DNA of 64,000 nucleotides from Methanoregula sp. (GCA_026394605.1 JAPKXY010000029.1:1-64000), one strand, 5' to 3'. Numbered from the stretch's first letter, positions 1 through 10,277 are shown. The notes: generated from the sequence alone by a model not told the origin. Translations and numbers: made by a program.

Positions 1-1274
<1,274 letters not shown>

Positions 1275-1644
1275 AAAATTTTTATAAAAACATCAGATCA
1301 AAACCTCTTTTCATTATATTATTTCTGTGATTATGATCACAAATAGTATCATAGAACCGATTTGGGGGAGGAAATACCTTTTGGATAATAACGCATATCA
1401 TCATTTCCACTCTTCTGGTGGACAGTATTTTTTTTATAATATTTAATAATGATTTTATGATGAAGAACAGCATTGGTCTTATTGATTTCTTCAAATGGTA
1501 TATAGTAAAATAAAGGATTAATGAGGTGATGGTAGGCAAAAGATGGAATTGGTTAGATTATATGTTGCGGTTCAACAGCAGCCATGTTCAATCAAAAGTA
1601 TCATTATAAAAAATAATTAGTACTATTTCCGTCATTATCTTTTT
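1275..1644. other. AT-rich intergenic stretch without a convincing gene
   Basis: About 370 bases, clearly richer in A+T than the flanking genes. It starts with an A/T run that may end glnK transcription. A TATA-like stretch (GTATATAGT near 1498) and a GAGGTGAT Shine-Dalgarno-like sequence at 1524-1530 precede two overlapping reading frames of only 25-26 codons (ATG at 1529 and 1543). These are too short to call. Nothing else is recognised. Confidence 0.5.
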
Positions 1645-2172
1645 TCAATGTTCCGCGCGACCTACTTCTCCTGAAGTGCTTGTGTTGAGGTTGTGCAAGT
1701 ATACGATGAAGTCGATAAACGCTGCGACGTATGCACGACCAGCTATAATATTATTAACATCATAATTCCTCTTCTCCATGACATAGTGAAAGTGTTGTCT
1801 CAAATCACCTTCCATTGTTTTAGGGACAACCTCAATTATTTCCTCCGCGTTGCAGGTCTCGATCGCTCTCTCCGCCTTCGGAACGACCGGGCTTACATCA
1901 AGTCCATTGGGTTTCATGCAGGTATATAACGCCCTATCTCTGTCGCGGTGGAGCCGGCTCAAAGTTTCGAAATACCAGTCAATGGTGACGCCGTGCACAT
2001 CCTTTCCAGCTCTGCGTTCACAGAACGTCTTCTCAAAAAGATTTTTCAGTTTATTCTCGGATTCTTCTGGAAACCAGATCAGGACGTAATTGACATTGCC
2101 TGTCTCCAGTGCCAATTTTGCTGCTTTCAATACAGGCCCGTTTGTTATATCATCATACGGTATCATATTCAT
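1645..2172 (-). CDS. DUF6448 family protein
   Basis: A 175-residue protein that I recognise as DUF6448. The early block has the form GPVLKAAKLALETGNVNYVLIW, followed by an EKTF motif, a middle FETLSRLHR segment, CMKPNGLDVSPVVPKAERAI, and a C-terminal REYV-like segment (GRAYVAAFIDFIVYLH). The molecular function of the family is unknown to me. Members I recall carry a signal peptide, but this copy starts directly at the conserved domain and should be cytoplasmic. ATG at 2172 follows a GGAATG-type ribosome site. It stands alone between two gene-poor AT-rich stretches, which together with its base composition suggests an accessory gene. Confidence 0.75.
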   Translation of the reverse strand: MNMIPYDDITNGPVLKAAKLALETGNVNYVLIWFPEESENKLKNLFEKTFCERRAGKDVHGVTIDWYFETLSRLHRDRDRALYTCMKPNGLDVSPVVPKAERAIETCNAEEIIEVVPKTMEGDLRQHFHYVMEKRNYDVNNIIAGRAYVAAFIDFIVYLHNLNTSTSGEVGRAEH

Positions 2173-2371
2173 ACATTCCTTGTGTGCCTAATCCCCGATG
2201 CAAATCCTACATTACAGAAGGTTTTTTTAAATTTTTTCTCGCAGATTGTTTCGAAATATCCGATCGGTTCTGCCGCCGTGGATGGAAGACGACAAGGTGC
2301 ATTTTGTGCATTTGTTCTCGCATTCATTGTGAATTTTTTATATAGACGCTGCATTCCTTTGAAAAATTGTA

Positions 2372-2749
2372 TTAAATATCGTACAAAACCCGTAATTTTG
2401 TTTCAATGTGAGGTGAAATGTGGTAGTGTCCTGGCAATGTGAAAGATCCAGTGTCCAGTTTCACAGATTCTTCAATATCCTCATCAGATATCCCATGTTT
2501 CCGGTGATCCACCATCTCATGGAAGAACACCTTCCCGCCCCCGTGAACAATCCTGCACAGGCAGCACCTTTCATCATTGGCTCGAACATAGTAATACGAT
2601 GAGCCGATCAGAGATTTCCGGTAGTTGTGCAACTGTTCGAGGATAAGCTCGTAGTCAGGTTCCGATTCATCCGGCATAATATACTGTGGCAAAGGAGCCA
2701 TGCCGGTAATTTTTTTTGCTTTTGGCATTTCACATACCCCCTTTTTCAT
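2372..2749 (-). CDS. Hypothetical protein with Cys/His cluster
   Basis: A 125-residue protein of no family I recognise. The middle part holds a possible metal site, CCLCRIVHGGG, followed by further histidines (FFHEMVDHRKHG), and the C-terminal part has GHYHISPHIETK. There is no signal peptide or membrane segment. Two starts are plausible. ATG at 2749 follows GAGGGGAAGA, while the internal ATG at 2728 (MPKAKKITGM) follows a G-rich run inside the first codons. It is transcribed away from the gene at 2866, with a shared promoter region between them. Reality as a gene is supported by its protein-like composition and ribosome site; function is unknown. Confidence 0.55.
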   Translation of the reverse strand: MKKGVCEMPKAKKITGMAPLPQYIMPDESEPDYELILEQLHNYRKSLIGSSYYYVRANDERCCLCRIVHGGGKVFFHEMVDHRKHGISDEDIEESVKLDTGSFTLPGHYHISPHIETKLRVLYDI

Positions 2750-2865
2750 TTCTTCCCCTCGCCGTGTGCTCTTTGATCACATGGCTTAGGTACGAAGGAA
2801 ATGTATTTCCTGACTATTTAAAATTTGTCAATAGTAAAAATGATAAATGATTAACCAATTCCTGA

Positions 2866-4056
2866 ATGCAGATTGTTATCTACTTTGCAGACAGAGATAT
2901 TGCATCATTCATGATTTCGTGGCTGAACAGCAACTTTAAGCACTTCAAACCAACGGCAGCGATAGCAATCAACGCAACGCGACATATGAATAAGATCGAG
3001 CGAAAAAAACTTTTTTCCCCCGATATAGAACCAATGCGTACAGCCGAAGGAAGGTGGTTCGAAGCGATCATCTATGAGATGTTTTTAGACATCGCAAAAC
3101 AGTCAGACCGCATCAAGTATATCGCCATGAAAGGAGCCGATGCGCCACAGAACCGCGAGATGGCAAAGATCGGTCAGAATGGCTTATTCTATTCCAAGTA
3201 CGGCGACATCGTGATCCGGGGGAACGGGCAGGATCTCGCCGAATTTGACCTGCTGCTTGTCGATGCAGACAATCAGGTTGCCTTTGCCGAAGTGGTCACA
3301 TCTCCCTCGGATTTAAAAGAATTCGAGCTGGAGATTGAATATAAAAAGACCCTCCTTGGCTACCTGTTCAACCAGAAAAAGGTTGCATTTCTTCTTATTT
3401 CGTCATTTGACCTCTCGAACTACTCGGTTGTAAAACGGCTCGCAAAACCAGCAGAAAATGCGATCATCTCCACAAGCTCCTGTGAACAGATCAAAACGCT
3501 CGTCAAGCACTACCGGTCACGGATCATTTACAACAACCCGGTGAACCATCCAAAGCTCATTCGTGCTACAGATCTCCAATTTAAAAAACCGTTTGATTAC
3601 CGGAAGTTCCATGACGAAGTACGCACAACAATCTTCTCACAGATCACCGGCAATGGCAATAAAACAGTGCATCAAAAAAGGGACACAGATCCTCTTGTCA
3701 AAAAAGTGATTTATGGTGCACTCTTTCCAAAGGCGATCAAGGCTTTATGTGAATCGTATGGTATGTCCGTGAAAGGCAAACACATAGAATATGCGGAATT
3801 CGGAAGACACTTCTCAAAGGCGATTATCGCTACTGACATTCCCGGCTACGAGCTGATTGTGTACCTGCGCTCCAGAAGCAAAAAAGAGTACCTGAAGATG
3901 ATCCAGCTTAAGGACGGGCACTTCAAATTCGAACGCCCGACGCCACCCAAGGTCGGGTTCTTTCTCTGGCTCGAATCGATCCAGCCGACACTCGGTGTAC
4001 GGATCACACTTTCCATTCTTGAAGCCTTCACAATAAAAGAAACCAAAACAAAATAA
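2866..4056 (+). CDS. Hypothetical protein, possible PD-(D/E)XK nuclease fold
   Basis: A 396-residue soluble protein without a family name I can assign. Residues 61-160 resemble a restriction-endonuclease-like core: a helix with EGRWFEAIIYE (61-71), strand EFDLLLVDAD with Asp128, strand VAFAEVVT with Glu142, then a helix with Lys160/161 (EYKKTLLGYL). The usual ExK is here E-V-V, so the catalytic lysine would have to come from the helix or be missing. The C-terminal 150 residues are basic with many aromatic residues. TATA-like CTATTTAAAATT at about 2813 lies 40-50 bases upstream, and no good ribosome site precedes ATG 2866. No neighbour suggests a modification or defence partner. The nuclease call is inference. 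Confidence 0.5.
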   Translation: MQIVIYFADRDIASFMISWLNSNFKHFKPTAAIAINATRHMNKIERKKLFSPDIEPMRTAEGRWFEAIIYEMFLDIAKQSDRIKYIAMKGADAPQNREMAKIGQNGLFYSKYGDIVIRGNGQDLAEFDLLLVDADNQVAFAEVVTSPSDLKEFELEIEYKKTLLGYLFNQKKVAFLLISSFDLSNYSVVKRLAKPAENAIISTSSCEQIKTLVKHYRSRIIYNNPVNHPKLIRATDLQFKKPFDYRKFHDEVRTTIFSQITGNGNKTVHQKRDTDPLVKKVIYGALFPKAIKALCESYGMSVKGKHIEYAEFGRHFSKAIIATDIPGYELIVYLRSRSKKEYLKMIQLKDGHFKFERPTPPKVGFFLWLESIQPTLGVRITLSILEAFTIKETKTK

Positions 4057-4184
4057 TGGTGTCTTTAAACAGGTTTTTATCATAATATCAGGGCACAACA
4101 GTTCGACCCTTTTCTTATAACTATGTCAGGTAGTGGAAGCCATGGCGATGGGGGCAAAGACCGCATGCACGTCATAAATTAGTT

Positions 4185-4214
4185 TAAAAAAAAAGATACC
4201 GGAATGGTTCCGGT
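4185..4214 (-). terminator. Hairpin plus T-run after gltB-like gene
   Basis: ACCGGAA-TGG-TTCCGGT at 4198-4214 is a perfect 7-bp stem with a 3-base loop. On the minus strand it is followed by nine consecutive T. It lies just past the end of the minus-strand gene that stops at 4237, which fits an intrinsic-type terminator. Confidence 0.7.
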
Positions 4215-4236
4215 TCAGATGTAACTGTCTTTTTCT

Positions 4237-5826
4237 TCAGTCAAGCAACGCACCCATGGCTGCATCATACCGTGCTGCCATGACATACTCAATACCGGAA
4301 ACCATTGAGGCATCCTCGGTAAGCGCCATCAGGTCATCGCGCGTAATTGTGGAGAGCCGGAAGTTCCTGCTGCCCGCCATGATCTGCTGGAGCCCGGTTC
4401 TGAACTTCTGCGTATACGTATAGATGCCAACCGCTCCCATGGGGATTTCTTTCATTCGTGAACCGTACTTTTCTTTCAGCTCTTCATAACAGACAAAGAC
4501 CTCCTCAACGTTGTTGCCGTACTTGGAGACCGTCTTTGGAAGGTCGCCTTCCTTGATCCACTTCTCGATGTTCTTGCCCACCATACCGGGGATCATGAGT
4601 CCCCTGCCCATGCAAACTGCTCTAAAATACGGGCTGCCCATTGCAAGTGCCTTGAAGACACCGGGCTCATCCGAGAACCCGCCTGCCATCGCAAGGTCGG
4701 GTACTCGCATGCCCTTCTTTGAAAGCTTCTCGGCAAAGTCGTACGCAAGTGCCTGCAGGTAGAACGTCGGGATGCCCCACTCGTTCATCATCGGCCACGG
4801 GCTCATACCGGTACCACCCGGGGCGCCGTCGATAGTGAGAAGGTCAATCTTTGCGTCGGAGCAATACCGGATCGCCATTGCAAGCTCAACCATGGAGTAC
4901 GCACCGGTCTTAAGCGTCACACGTTTGAACCCGATGTCCCGCAACCGGTCGATCTCTTCGAGGAACCCTTCCTTGGTGACAAAGCCGAGCCTTGAATGCC
5001 GCTCGAACTCCTTAATCGCACCTGCCTTGAATGCAGCCTGGTTTTCCTTAAGGGTTGGGTCGGGCAGGACGATGTAGCCACGCTTCTTGAGTTCGATCGC
5101 ACGCTCAAGCGAGCGTACCTTGATCTCCCCGCCGATGCATTTGGCACCCTGGCCCCACTTCAGTTCGATTGTATCCAGGTTGTGTTTTGATGCGACGTAT
5201 TCCGCGGTTCCAAGACGGGTATCTTCCACGTTCATCTGGACGAGGATTTCCCCATAGCCCTCGTAAAACTTCTTGTAGGTTGTGATGCGGCGGTCCATCT
5301 CGGGAGATTCCCTGACCTTGCCCTTGCTGTCAAGCTTGAGAGCCGGGTCAACACCGCAGACATTCTCCCCGCACACACAGGTGATGCCAGAGATCGCCGC
5401 ACCGACAGCAAAATGCTCCCAGTTAATCCGTGCAATATCTGTTGAACCCAGCGCACCCGTGAAGATTGGCAGGCGCATCTTCACCTTCTTGTCCCAGCCG
5501 TACTCAGTCTCGGTGTTCACGGTTGTGAAGACCGCTGTATCCGGACCGATGTCAGTTCCCTCGGGAAGTCCTTTCGCCCCGACGGCATACCCCTGAATGT
5601 TGAGGTGAGAGTAATCGATCGGGTAATTCTTGTCAGCACCTGCGGTAATCTCACCGAATGGGCCAGGATACAAAACCTCCCTGCCCCTGAAGGATGAGAG
5701 CCAGATTTCACAGCTGCCTTTACATCCATCCATGCAGCGGGTGCAGATGCCGGACATCGGAACTACGTCCCGTGAACGGTTCACTGTTCCCGTTGCCTCG
5801 TTTGCATTTGGCTGTCGAAGATTCAT
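4237..5826 (-). CDS. gltB: Glutamate synthase-related protein, FMN-binding domain
   Basis: About 529 residues with the FMN/oxoglutarate-binding (GltS central) domain of glutamate synthase, which reduces the imine formed from 2-oxoglutarate and ammonia. Diagnostic blocks are KWGQGAKCIGGEI, LLTIDGAPGGTGMSPWP and the glycine-rich LAMAGGFSDEPGVFKALAMG. A cysteine cluster near the N terminus (CTRCMDGCKGSC) and CVCGENVCG could bind iron-sulfur. The glutaminase (class II amidotransferase) domain is absent, and no gene for it lies nearby. In archaea these domains are often separate genes. ATG at 5826 is chosen because GGAGTGG precedes it; an in-frame ATG at 5862 lacks a site. Exact substrate specificity is inferred. 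Confidence 0.88.
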   Translation of the reverse strand: MNLRQPNANEATGTVNRSRDVVPMSGICTRCMDGCKGSCEIWLSSFRGREVLYPGPFGEITAGADKNYPIDYSHLNIQGYAVGAKGLPEGTDIGPDTAVFTTVNTETEYGWDKKVKMRLPIFTGALGSTDIARINWEHFAVGAAISGITCVCGENVCGVDPALKLDSKGKVRESPEMDRRITTYKKFYEGYGEILVQMNVEDTRLGTAEYVASKHNLDTIELKWGQGAKCIGGEIKVRSLERAIELKKRGYIVLPDPTLKENQAAFKAGAIKEFERHSRLGFVTKEGFLEEIDRLRDIGFKRVTLKTGAYSMVELAMAIRYCSDAKIDLLTIDGAPGGTGMSPWPMMNEWGIPTFYLQALAYDFAEKLSKKGMRVPDLAMAGGFSDEPGVFKALAMGSPYFRAVCMGRGLMIPGMVGKNIEKWIKEGDLPKTVSKYGNNVEEVFVCYEELKEKYGSRMKEIPMGAVGIYTYTQKFRTGLQQIMAGSRNFRLSTITRDDLMALTEDASMVSGIEYVMAARYDAAMGALLD

Positions 5827-6055
5827 AATCCACTCCGATAAAATATTTTTGCAGTCGTTCAATTATTTTAATGCACGTCTGAGCGACAACGTGCTCAAAC
5901 AGAATAGTTTTAATTTAGCTTCGTTAATAAGCGCTTGCTTTCCACCCTATCTTAAAGGTTTTGCTTTTTCCAGATCTTTTTCACATAAATTCAGGTAAAA
6001 GTCCATCATTTTCGATAGAAAAAATGAAAAAATGATTAAAAACCTAATCGGGATT

Positions 6056-7162
6056 TCATATATGGATCATATTATAATGGCTGCTGCCCATACCGAGTTC
6101 TTCCGCGTAATGGATCTGCTGGTACCCTTCCGTGTTCTCCCATGTACCGCTGAATTTGTCCTGCCCCTTCCTGCGGTGGGTTTGCAGGAGTGAATCGGCA
6201 AAGCCCGGTTGATCGTTCACGAGCGCGAAACCCGCTGCATCGATCGCCACCGGATCGGTGGATGCGAGAATACCAATATCGGGTACAATTGCCGCATCGC
6301 TCCAAGGGACACAGTCACAATCGGGAGTAATGCGGGTGAGGAAACTGAAATAACCAACCCTGCCCTCCTTGCCCTTCACCGCACCGCAGGCATATTCCAC
6401 GAGCCGCTCGACAAACTGCGGGATCTCGGTGGCCCAATTGATATCGATTGCATGTTCGGGGCAGACGGTCATGCACTCAAAACAGCCGATACAACGGTTC
6501 CGGTCGATCACAGATCTCTTTTTTTTAATTGTGATTGCAGACTTCGGGCAGGCAGCGACGCATTTCCCGCACCCGATGCACCGCTCGCCGATGGTAAACG
6601 GGTGAGCCTCGTGCTGTTCCCGTTTTCCTGCCGGTGGCGCACAGCCCATGGCAAGGTTCTTTATCGCCCCGCCAAAGCCGGCAACCATATGCCCCTTAAA
6701 GTGCGTCATGACGATCATGCTGTGCGATACCGCAATATCACCGGCAATCGCCACGCGTTTAAAGTGCTTCCCTTTGATAGTGACCCAGGTGATATTGGTT
6801 CCGAAGAGCCCATCGGCGATAATCACCGGTGCCCCTGCCACAGCATAGTCAAACCCATGCAGCACCGCGGTGGTGATGTGATCCACCGCGTTCGACCGGC
6901 TGCCGAGATAAAGCGTATTGGTATCAGTTAAAAACGGCAATCCCCCGCACTCTTTCACCTTGTCAACCACCTGGCGCACAAAGACAGGACTGATATAAGA
7001 ATCATTGCCAAGCTCGCCAAAATGGAGCTTGATTGCCGTGCGGTCCCTGTTCTGGATCAGGGAAGCAAACCCCGCACGGTCGAAAAGCTCGCGTACCTTG
7101 GCGACCGTGCTCGTGTTCTCGTCCCGCGCCCGCAGGCTTGCGAAATAGACCTTACTCCCCAG
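6056..7162 (-). CDS. DUF362 protein with two [4Fe-4S] motifs; apparent CTG start
   Basis: Full protein of about 368 residues. The DUF362 domain (N-terminal SKVYFASLRA block, IKLHFGELGN, MTHFKGHMVAGFGGAIKN) encloses two ferredoxin clusters, CIGCGKCVAACP and CIGCFECMTVCP. It is probably an iron-sulfur electron carrier or scaffold; the family's function is unclear. The first ATG/GTG/TTG in frame is GTG at 6979, but the conserved coding frame continues 61 codons further to AGT-AAG-GTC. The only candidate initiator before an in-frame stop is CTG at 7162-7160, preceded by GGTGG at 7171-7167. An ATG at 7176 is out of frame. The start is therefore CTG, or a base is wrong or lost there. Confidence 0.85.
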   Translation of the reverse strand: MGSKVYFASLRARDENTSTVAKVRELFDRAGFASLIQNRDRTAIKLHFGELGNDSYISPVFVRQVVDKVKECGGLPFLTDTNTLYLGSRSNAVDHITTAVLHGFDYAVAGAPVIIADGLFGTNITWVTIKGKHFKRVAIAGDIAVSHSMIVMTHFKGHMVAGFGGAIKNLAMGCAPPAGKREQHEAHPFTIGERCIGCGKCVAACPKSAITIKKKRSVIDRNRCIGCFECMTVCPEHAIDINWATEIPQFVERLVEYACGAVKGKEGRVGYFSFLTRITPDCDCVPWSDAAIVPDIGILASTDPVAIDAAGFALVNDQPGFADSLLQTHRRKGQDKFSGTWENTEGYQQIHYAEELGMGSSHYNMIHI

Positions 7163-7277
7163 AAGACCACCTTCATGCCATCATTATCCTTCGTTCTCTA
7201 TATACCCCTCGATAGTTCACAAGGGTGAAGCCAGATAGAAAAATAAATCGGATTCGGGTGGGGATGGGCACACTGGC

Positions 7278-8666
7278 TTAGAGGTATTCGTCCCGTTTGC
7301 GGGGAATTGGCGTGTCTTTTTTCCTGAGCTTGACATCACGCGCTCGATCGAAATAAATACGGGAATATTCCGGTCGTCCCATCTCCTTTAAGCATACCCC
7401 AATGTGATTCCACGCGCTCTCGTTATTCGGAAGTTTATCCGTGACCATGTGAAATGTCTGGAGTGCTGCATCCAGATACTTGTTATTCTTCTGCATCACC
7501 CCGATCGTTTCGAGAGTTACACCGAGTTCATAGAGCACCTCAACTGAATCCGGCGCAAGTTCGACCGCACGGAGGAACGACTTGAGTGATTTATCGTACT
7601 CGCCCAGTTCGCGGTAACAGAAACCCCGGTCATTCCAGACATGGGCGAGAGTCTCGTCGATCTCCAGCGCTTTGTCAAATGCCGCGACCGCGTCGCGGTA
7701 GTTGCGTTCATGCCCGTAAAGCCGGACACCTTCTTTATAGAGAGAATTCGCTGTACCAAGGATCCGGTCAACCAGTGTGGCTGAGGGCTCGGGAACCCCT
7801 GCAGCTGCCGGTTGCGCGGCGGGTGCAGTATCACTGGCTGCCGGTTCCGGCAACGGGACGTCTTTGACCGTCGCCGTGATGTCACGCACCGCCCCCATGG
7901 AGGCGATGAAATTCCCCCGGCCATCATAGAGCGGCATCGCCTTCATCCAGAGCGTCAATGCCTTGCCATCAGGTTTTATCCCTTTCGTGACCGCGATCAC
8001 GGGGCCTTTCTTGACCCTGCTGACCAGCAGGTAGTTTTGCTTCTGGATATCATCGTCTTTTTCAAAAACCAGATCGATGAGCATGCGCTTTTTTATGCCA
8101 AAAAATGGTTCCGCGTAGGCAAAGTCGCCTTTCTTGATCATGGCGGATGCAGGCATGCCGGTAAGTTGCTCTATCGCTTCATTCCATGCAATCACCTTCC
8201 CGTCCCGGTCAATTGCAAAGGTAGGGTCAGAGGAGAAATTTATCGTATCGGTGAGTGTCTTCTGCAGACTGCCGATTGGGCGTCCGGCAATACGCCCGTT
8301 CACTGCCTGATCAATCCGCTCCAGAACGGTACGCAGTGCCGTTTCCGGGTTCTCACCCTTCTGCACAAAAAAGTCAGCACCGGAATTGAGTGCCTCGATA
8401 GCCGCATGTTCCCGCCCAACACCGGTAAATATGACCACCGGCGTGGTGTCGCCGCGCGTGCGCAGGATCTTGAGAAAACCGAGACCATCGATTTCCGGCA
8501 TATCATAGTCCAGTACGATTGCATCGAATGTAATGGAGGAAAGTATACTCAACCCCTCACGCGCGGTACGTGCAGTGCGCACCTGCGCATTCCCCGCGCG
8601 GGAGAGGAATGCCCGCATCGCTTCAAGGAGCGCCGGGTTATCATCAACAACAAGGACAGAAAGCAT
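7278..8666 (-). CDS. REC-PAS-TPR signalling protein (copy 1)
   Basis: 462 residues. Residues 1-120 form a response-regulator receiver with acidic pair D8/D9, phosphoacceptor Asp53 (VLDYDMPEIDG), Thr81 and Lys103 (VQKGEN). A PAS domain (about 150-280, WNEAIEQLTGM to GAVRDITA) follows, then an Ala/Pro-rich linker and TPR repeats (about 310-450, for example AHVWNDRGFCYRELGEYDKSL). No DNA-binding or enzymatic output is visible, so it probably relays phosphorylation to protein-protein contacts through the TPRs. ATG 8666 (MLSVLVVDDN) is preferred over the ORF opening at 8690. It is a paralogue of the next protein with the same domain order and near-equal length. Confidence 0.88.
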   Translation of the reverse strand: MLSVLVVDDNPALLEAMRAFLSRAGNAQVRTARTAREGLSILSSITFDAIVLDYDMPEIDGLGFLKILRTRGDTTPVVIFTGVGREHAAIEALNSGADFFVQKGENPETALRTVLERIDQAVNGRIAGRPIGSLQKTLTDTINFSSDPTFAIDRDGKVIAWNEAIEQLTGMPASAMIKKGDFAYAEPFFGIKKRMLIDLVFEKDDDIQKQNYLLVSRVKKGPVIAVTKGIKPDGKALTLWMKAMPLYDGRGNFIASMGAVRDITATVKDVPLPEPAASDTAPAAQPAAAGVPEPSATLVDRILGTANSLYKEGVRLYGHERNYRDAVAAFDKALEIDETLAHVWNDRGFCYRELGEYDKSLKSFLRAVELAPDSVEVLYELGVTLETIGVMQKNNKYLDAALQTFHMVTDKLPNNESAWNHIGVCLKEMGRPEYSRIYFDRARDVKLRKKDTPIPRKRDEYL

Positions 8667-8838
8667 AGAGCTGGTTCCTGCAGGGAACACGGGATATCAT
8701 AGGCGCTTGACCCTCCAATTCACCCAGTGTCTCATATTCATGCTATTTCTTCTCTTTAATATTTGAGATTTGGTTTACAGAATGATATGCCGTATAACAC
8801 GTGCTGATGCACCATATGGATCGTAAACGGAGGATCCA

Positions 8839-10218
8839 TTAGAGAACGGTGTCTCGCCTCCGCTGGAACATGCGATCCTTTTTTGCCCTCACAATCGAGC
8901 TCGCCCTTTCAAATGCATTACGTGCTTCATCCTCCTGCCCAATCTCCCTCGCGCAGATCCCGATGTGGTTCCACGCATTCGCGTTGTTCGGGCTGATTTC
9001 CGTAACAGTTGAAAATGAATGGATTGCAGAATCGAGAATCTTGTTTTCGCGGCGCAGGATCCCGATCGTCTCGAGCACCTCACCGTAGTCATACAGGTAC
9101 TCCTCGTCTTTTGGGGACAGTTCAAGCGCACGCTCAAAGCTTTTCTGCGCTTCCTCGAATTTACCCAGCTCCTTCAAACAGGATCCCCGATCATTCCACA
9201 CATAGGCAAGACCGGAATCGATCTCTGTTGCCCGGTCAAAGCACCGGATCGCTTCCTCAGGCTTTCCTTCCTTGTAACAGAGCCGGACACCCTGCCGGTA
9301 GGCTGCCTTTGCCTTGCCAGTAATACGATCAAGCAGCCCGCCATGTGCCGGTGTTGCGGCCCCGGCTGACGGAACCGAAGCGGACGGTGTCGCAGGAACC
9401 GTGGATCTCAGTGCTGCGCCTGCAAGATCGGTGATATCGCGCACGGATCCGATTGCCCCGATAAACACCCCTTTGCCGTCATAAAGCGGCATCGCACGCA
9501 TCCAGAGTGTCAACTCCCTGTTGTCAGGGCGCACTACACGCGTCCACGCGATTACCGCTCCCTTATCCCTGCTCACGATATTGTAATTATGGGCACCGAG
9601 CTCCGCGTCCGTTGCAAAGACAAGATCGATAAGCATGGGCACTTTTTTACCGAAGAACGGCACGGCATATTCGTAATTACCCCTACCAATCATTACTTCG
9701 GCATTGACACCGGAGAGATCCGCTATTGCTGTATTCCATGCAACCACGGTACCTTCGCGATCGATCCCCACCATTGCTTCCGGTGAAAAACTCATCACAT
9801 CTGAGATAATCCTCTTAGAAGTGCCCGGCGACCTGCCAACCGACCTGCGATCGCGGGCCTGCTTGATCATGTGCGCAAGCTCACGGAACTGCGTCTGGGG
9901 GTCATCACCCTTTTGCAGGAAGAAGTCAGCACCGTTGTTAAGCGCCTCGATCGCGGCGTGCTCCCGCCCGACACCGGTAAAGATGATGATCGGGGTGGTG
10001 TCCCCCTTTGCCCGCAGGATCTTTAAAAAATCGATGCCGCTGATCTCCGGCAGGGAATAGTCAAGGATGATCGCATCATATTCTTTTTTATCTACCTGGT
10101 TCAGGGCGTCTTTTGACGAGCGGGACGTATCCACTTTCATGTCCCCATACCGCTCGAGAAAATGGCGGACGTGGTCAAGGAGGTCGGGTTCGTCATCAAT
10201 GACAAGGATAGAGAGCAT
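8839..10218 (-). CDS. REC-PAS-TPR signalling protein (copy 2)
   Basis: 459 residues, same architecture as the neighbour downstream. The receiver has Asp53 (ILDYSLPEISG), Thr81 and Lys103 (LQKGDD). The PAS domain is WNTAIADLSGV to GSVRDITD, followed by a low-complexity Ala/Pro/Ser linker and C-terminal TPRs (LAYVWNDRGSCLKELGKFEEA). The two genes are tandem on the same strand, about 170 bases apart, and similar along the whole length, so they arose by duplication. The linkers differ most. No kinase is adjacent; the nearest is the one at 19599, which has its own receiver. ATG 10218 gives MLSILVIDDEPD, matching copy 1. Confidence 0.88.
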   Translation of the reverse strand: MLSILVIDDEPDLLDHVRHFLERYGDMKVDTSRSSKDALNQVDKKEYDAIILDYSLPEISGIDFLKILRAKGDTTPIIIFTGVGREHAAIEALNNGADFFLQKGDDPQTQFRELAHMIKQARDRRSVGRSPGTSKRIISDVMSFSPEAMVGIDREGTVVAWNTAIADLSGVNAEVMIGRGNYEYAVPFFGKKVPMLIDLVFATDAELGAHNYNIVSRDKGAVIAWTRVVRPDNRELTLWMRAMPLYDGKGVFIGAIGSVRDITDLAGAALRSTVPATPSASVPSAGAATPAHGGLLDRITGKAKAAYRQGVRLCYKEGKPEEAIRCFDRATEIDSGLAYVWNDRGSCLKELGKFEEAQKSFERALELSPKDEEYLYDYGEVLETIGILRRENKILDSAIHSFSTVTEISPNNANAWNHIGICAREIGQEDEARNAFERASSIVRAKKDRMFQRRRDTVL

Positions 10219-10277
10219 AGTGAAACCCTGCGATGCAAACCGCATTGCGCGATGGCGGCAGGGAAAAAATGATTAGG

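Noticed and set aside
1326-1341. TGTGATTATGATCACA, resembling a bacterial CRP site
   Set aside because: CRP sites are not expected in methanogens; it lies after the glnK stop and far from any start, and such short palindromes occur by chance in AT-rich DNA.
1282-1539. 85-codon minus-strand frame after glnK
   Set aside because: AT-rich, composition dominated by Ile/Lys/Phe with no motif and no ribosome site; looks like chance opening in AT-rich spacer.
2169-2354. 61-codon minus-strand frame upstream of the DUF6448 gene
   Set aside because: Overlaps the promoter region, no ribosome site, no protein-like pattern.
7812-8702. 296-codon frame antisense to the REC-PAS-TPR gene
   Set aside because: Shadow frame without motif or ribosome site; the minus-strand gene has a full domain series.
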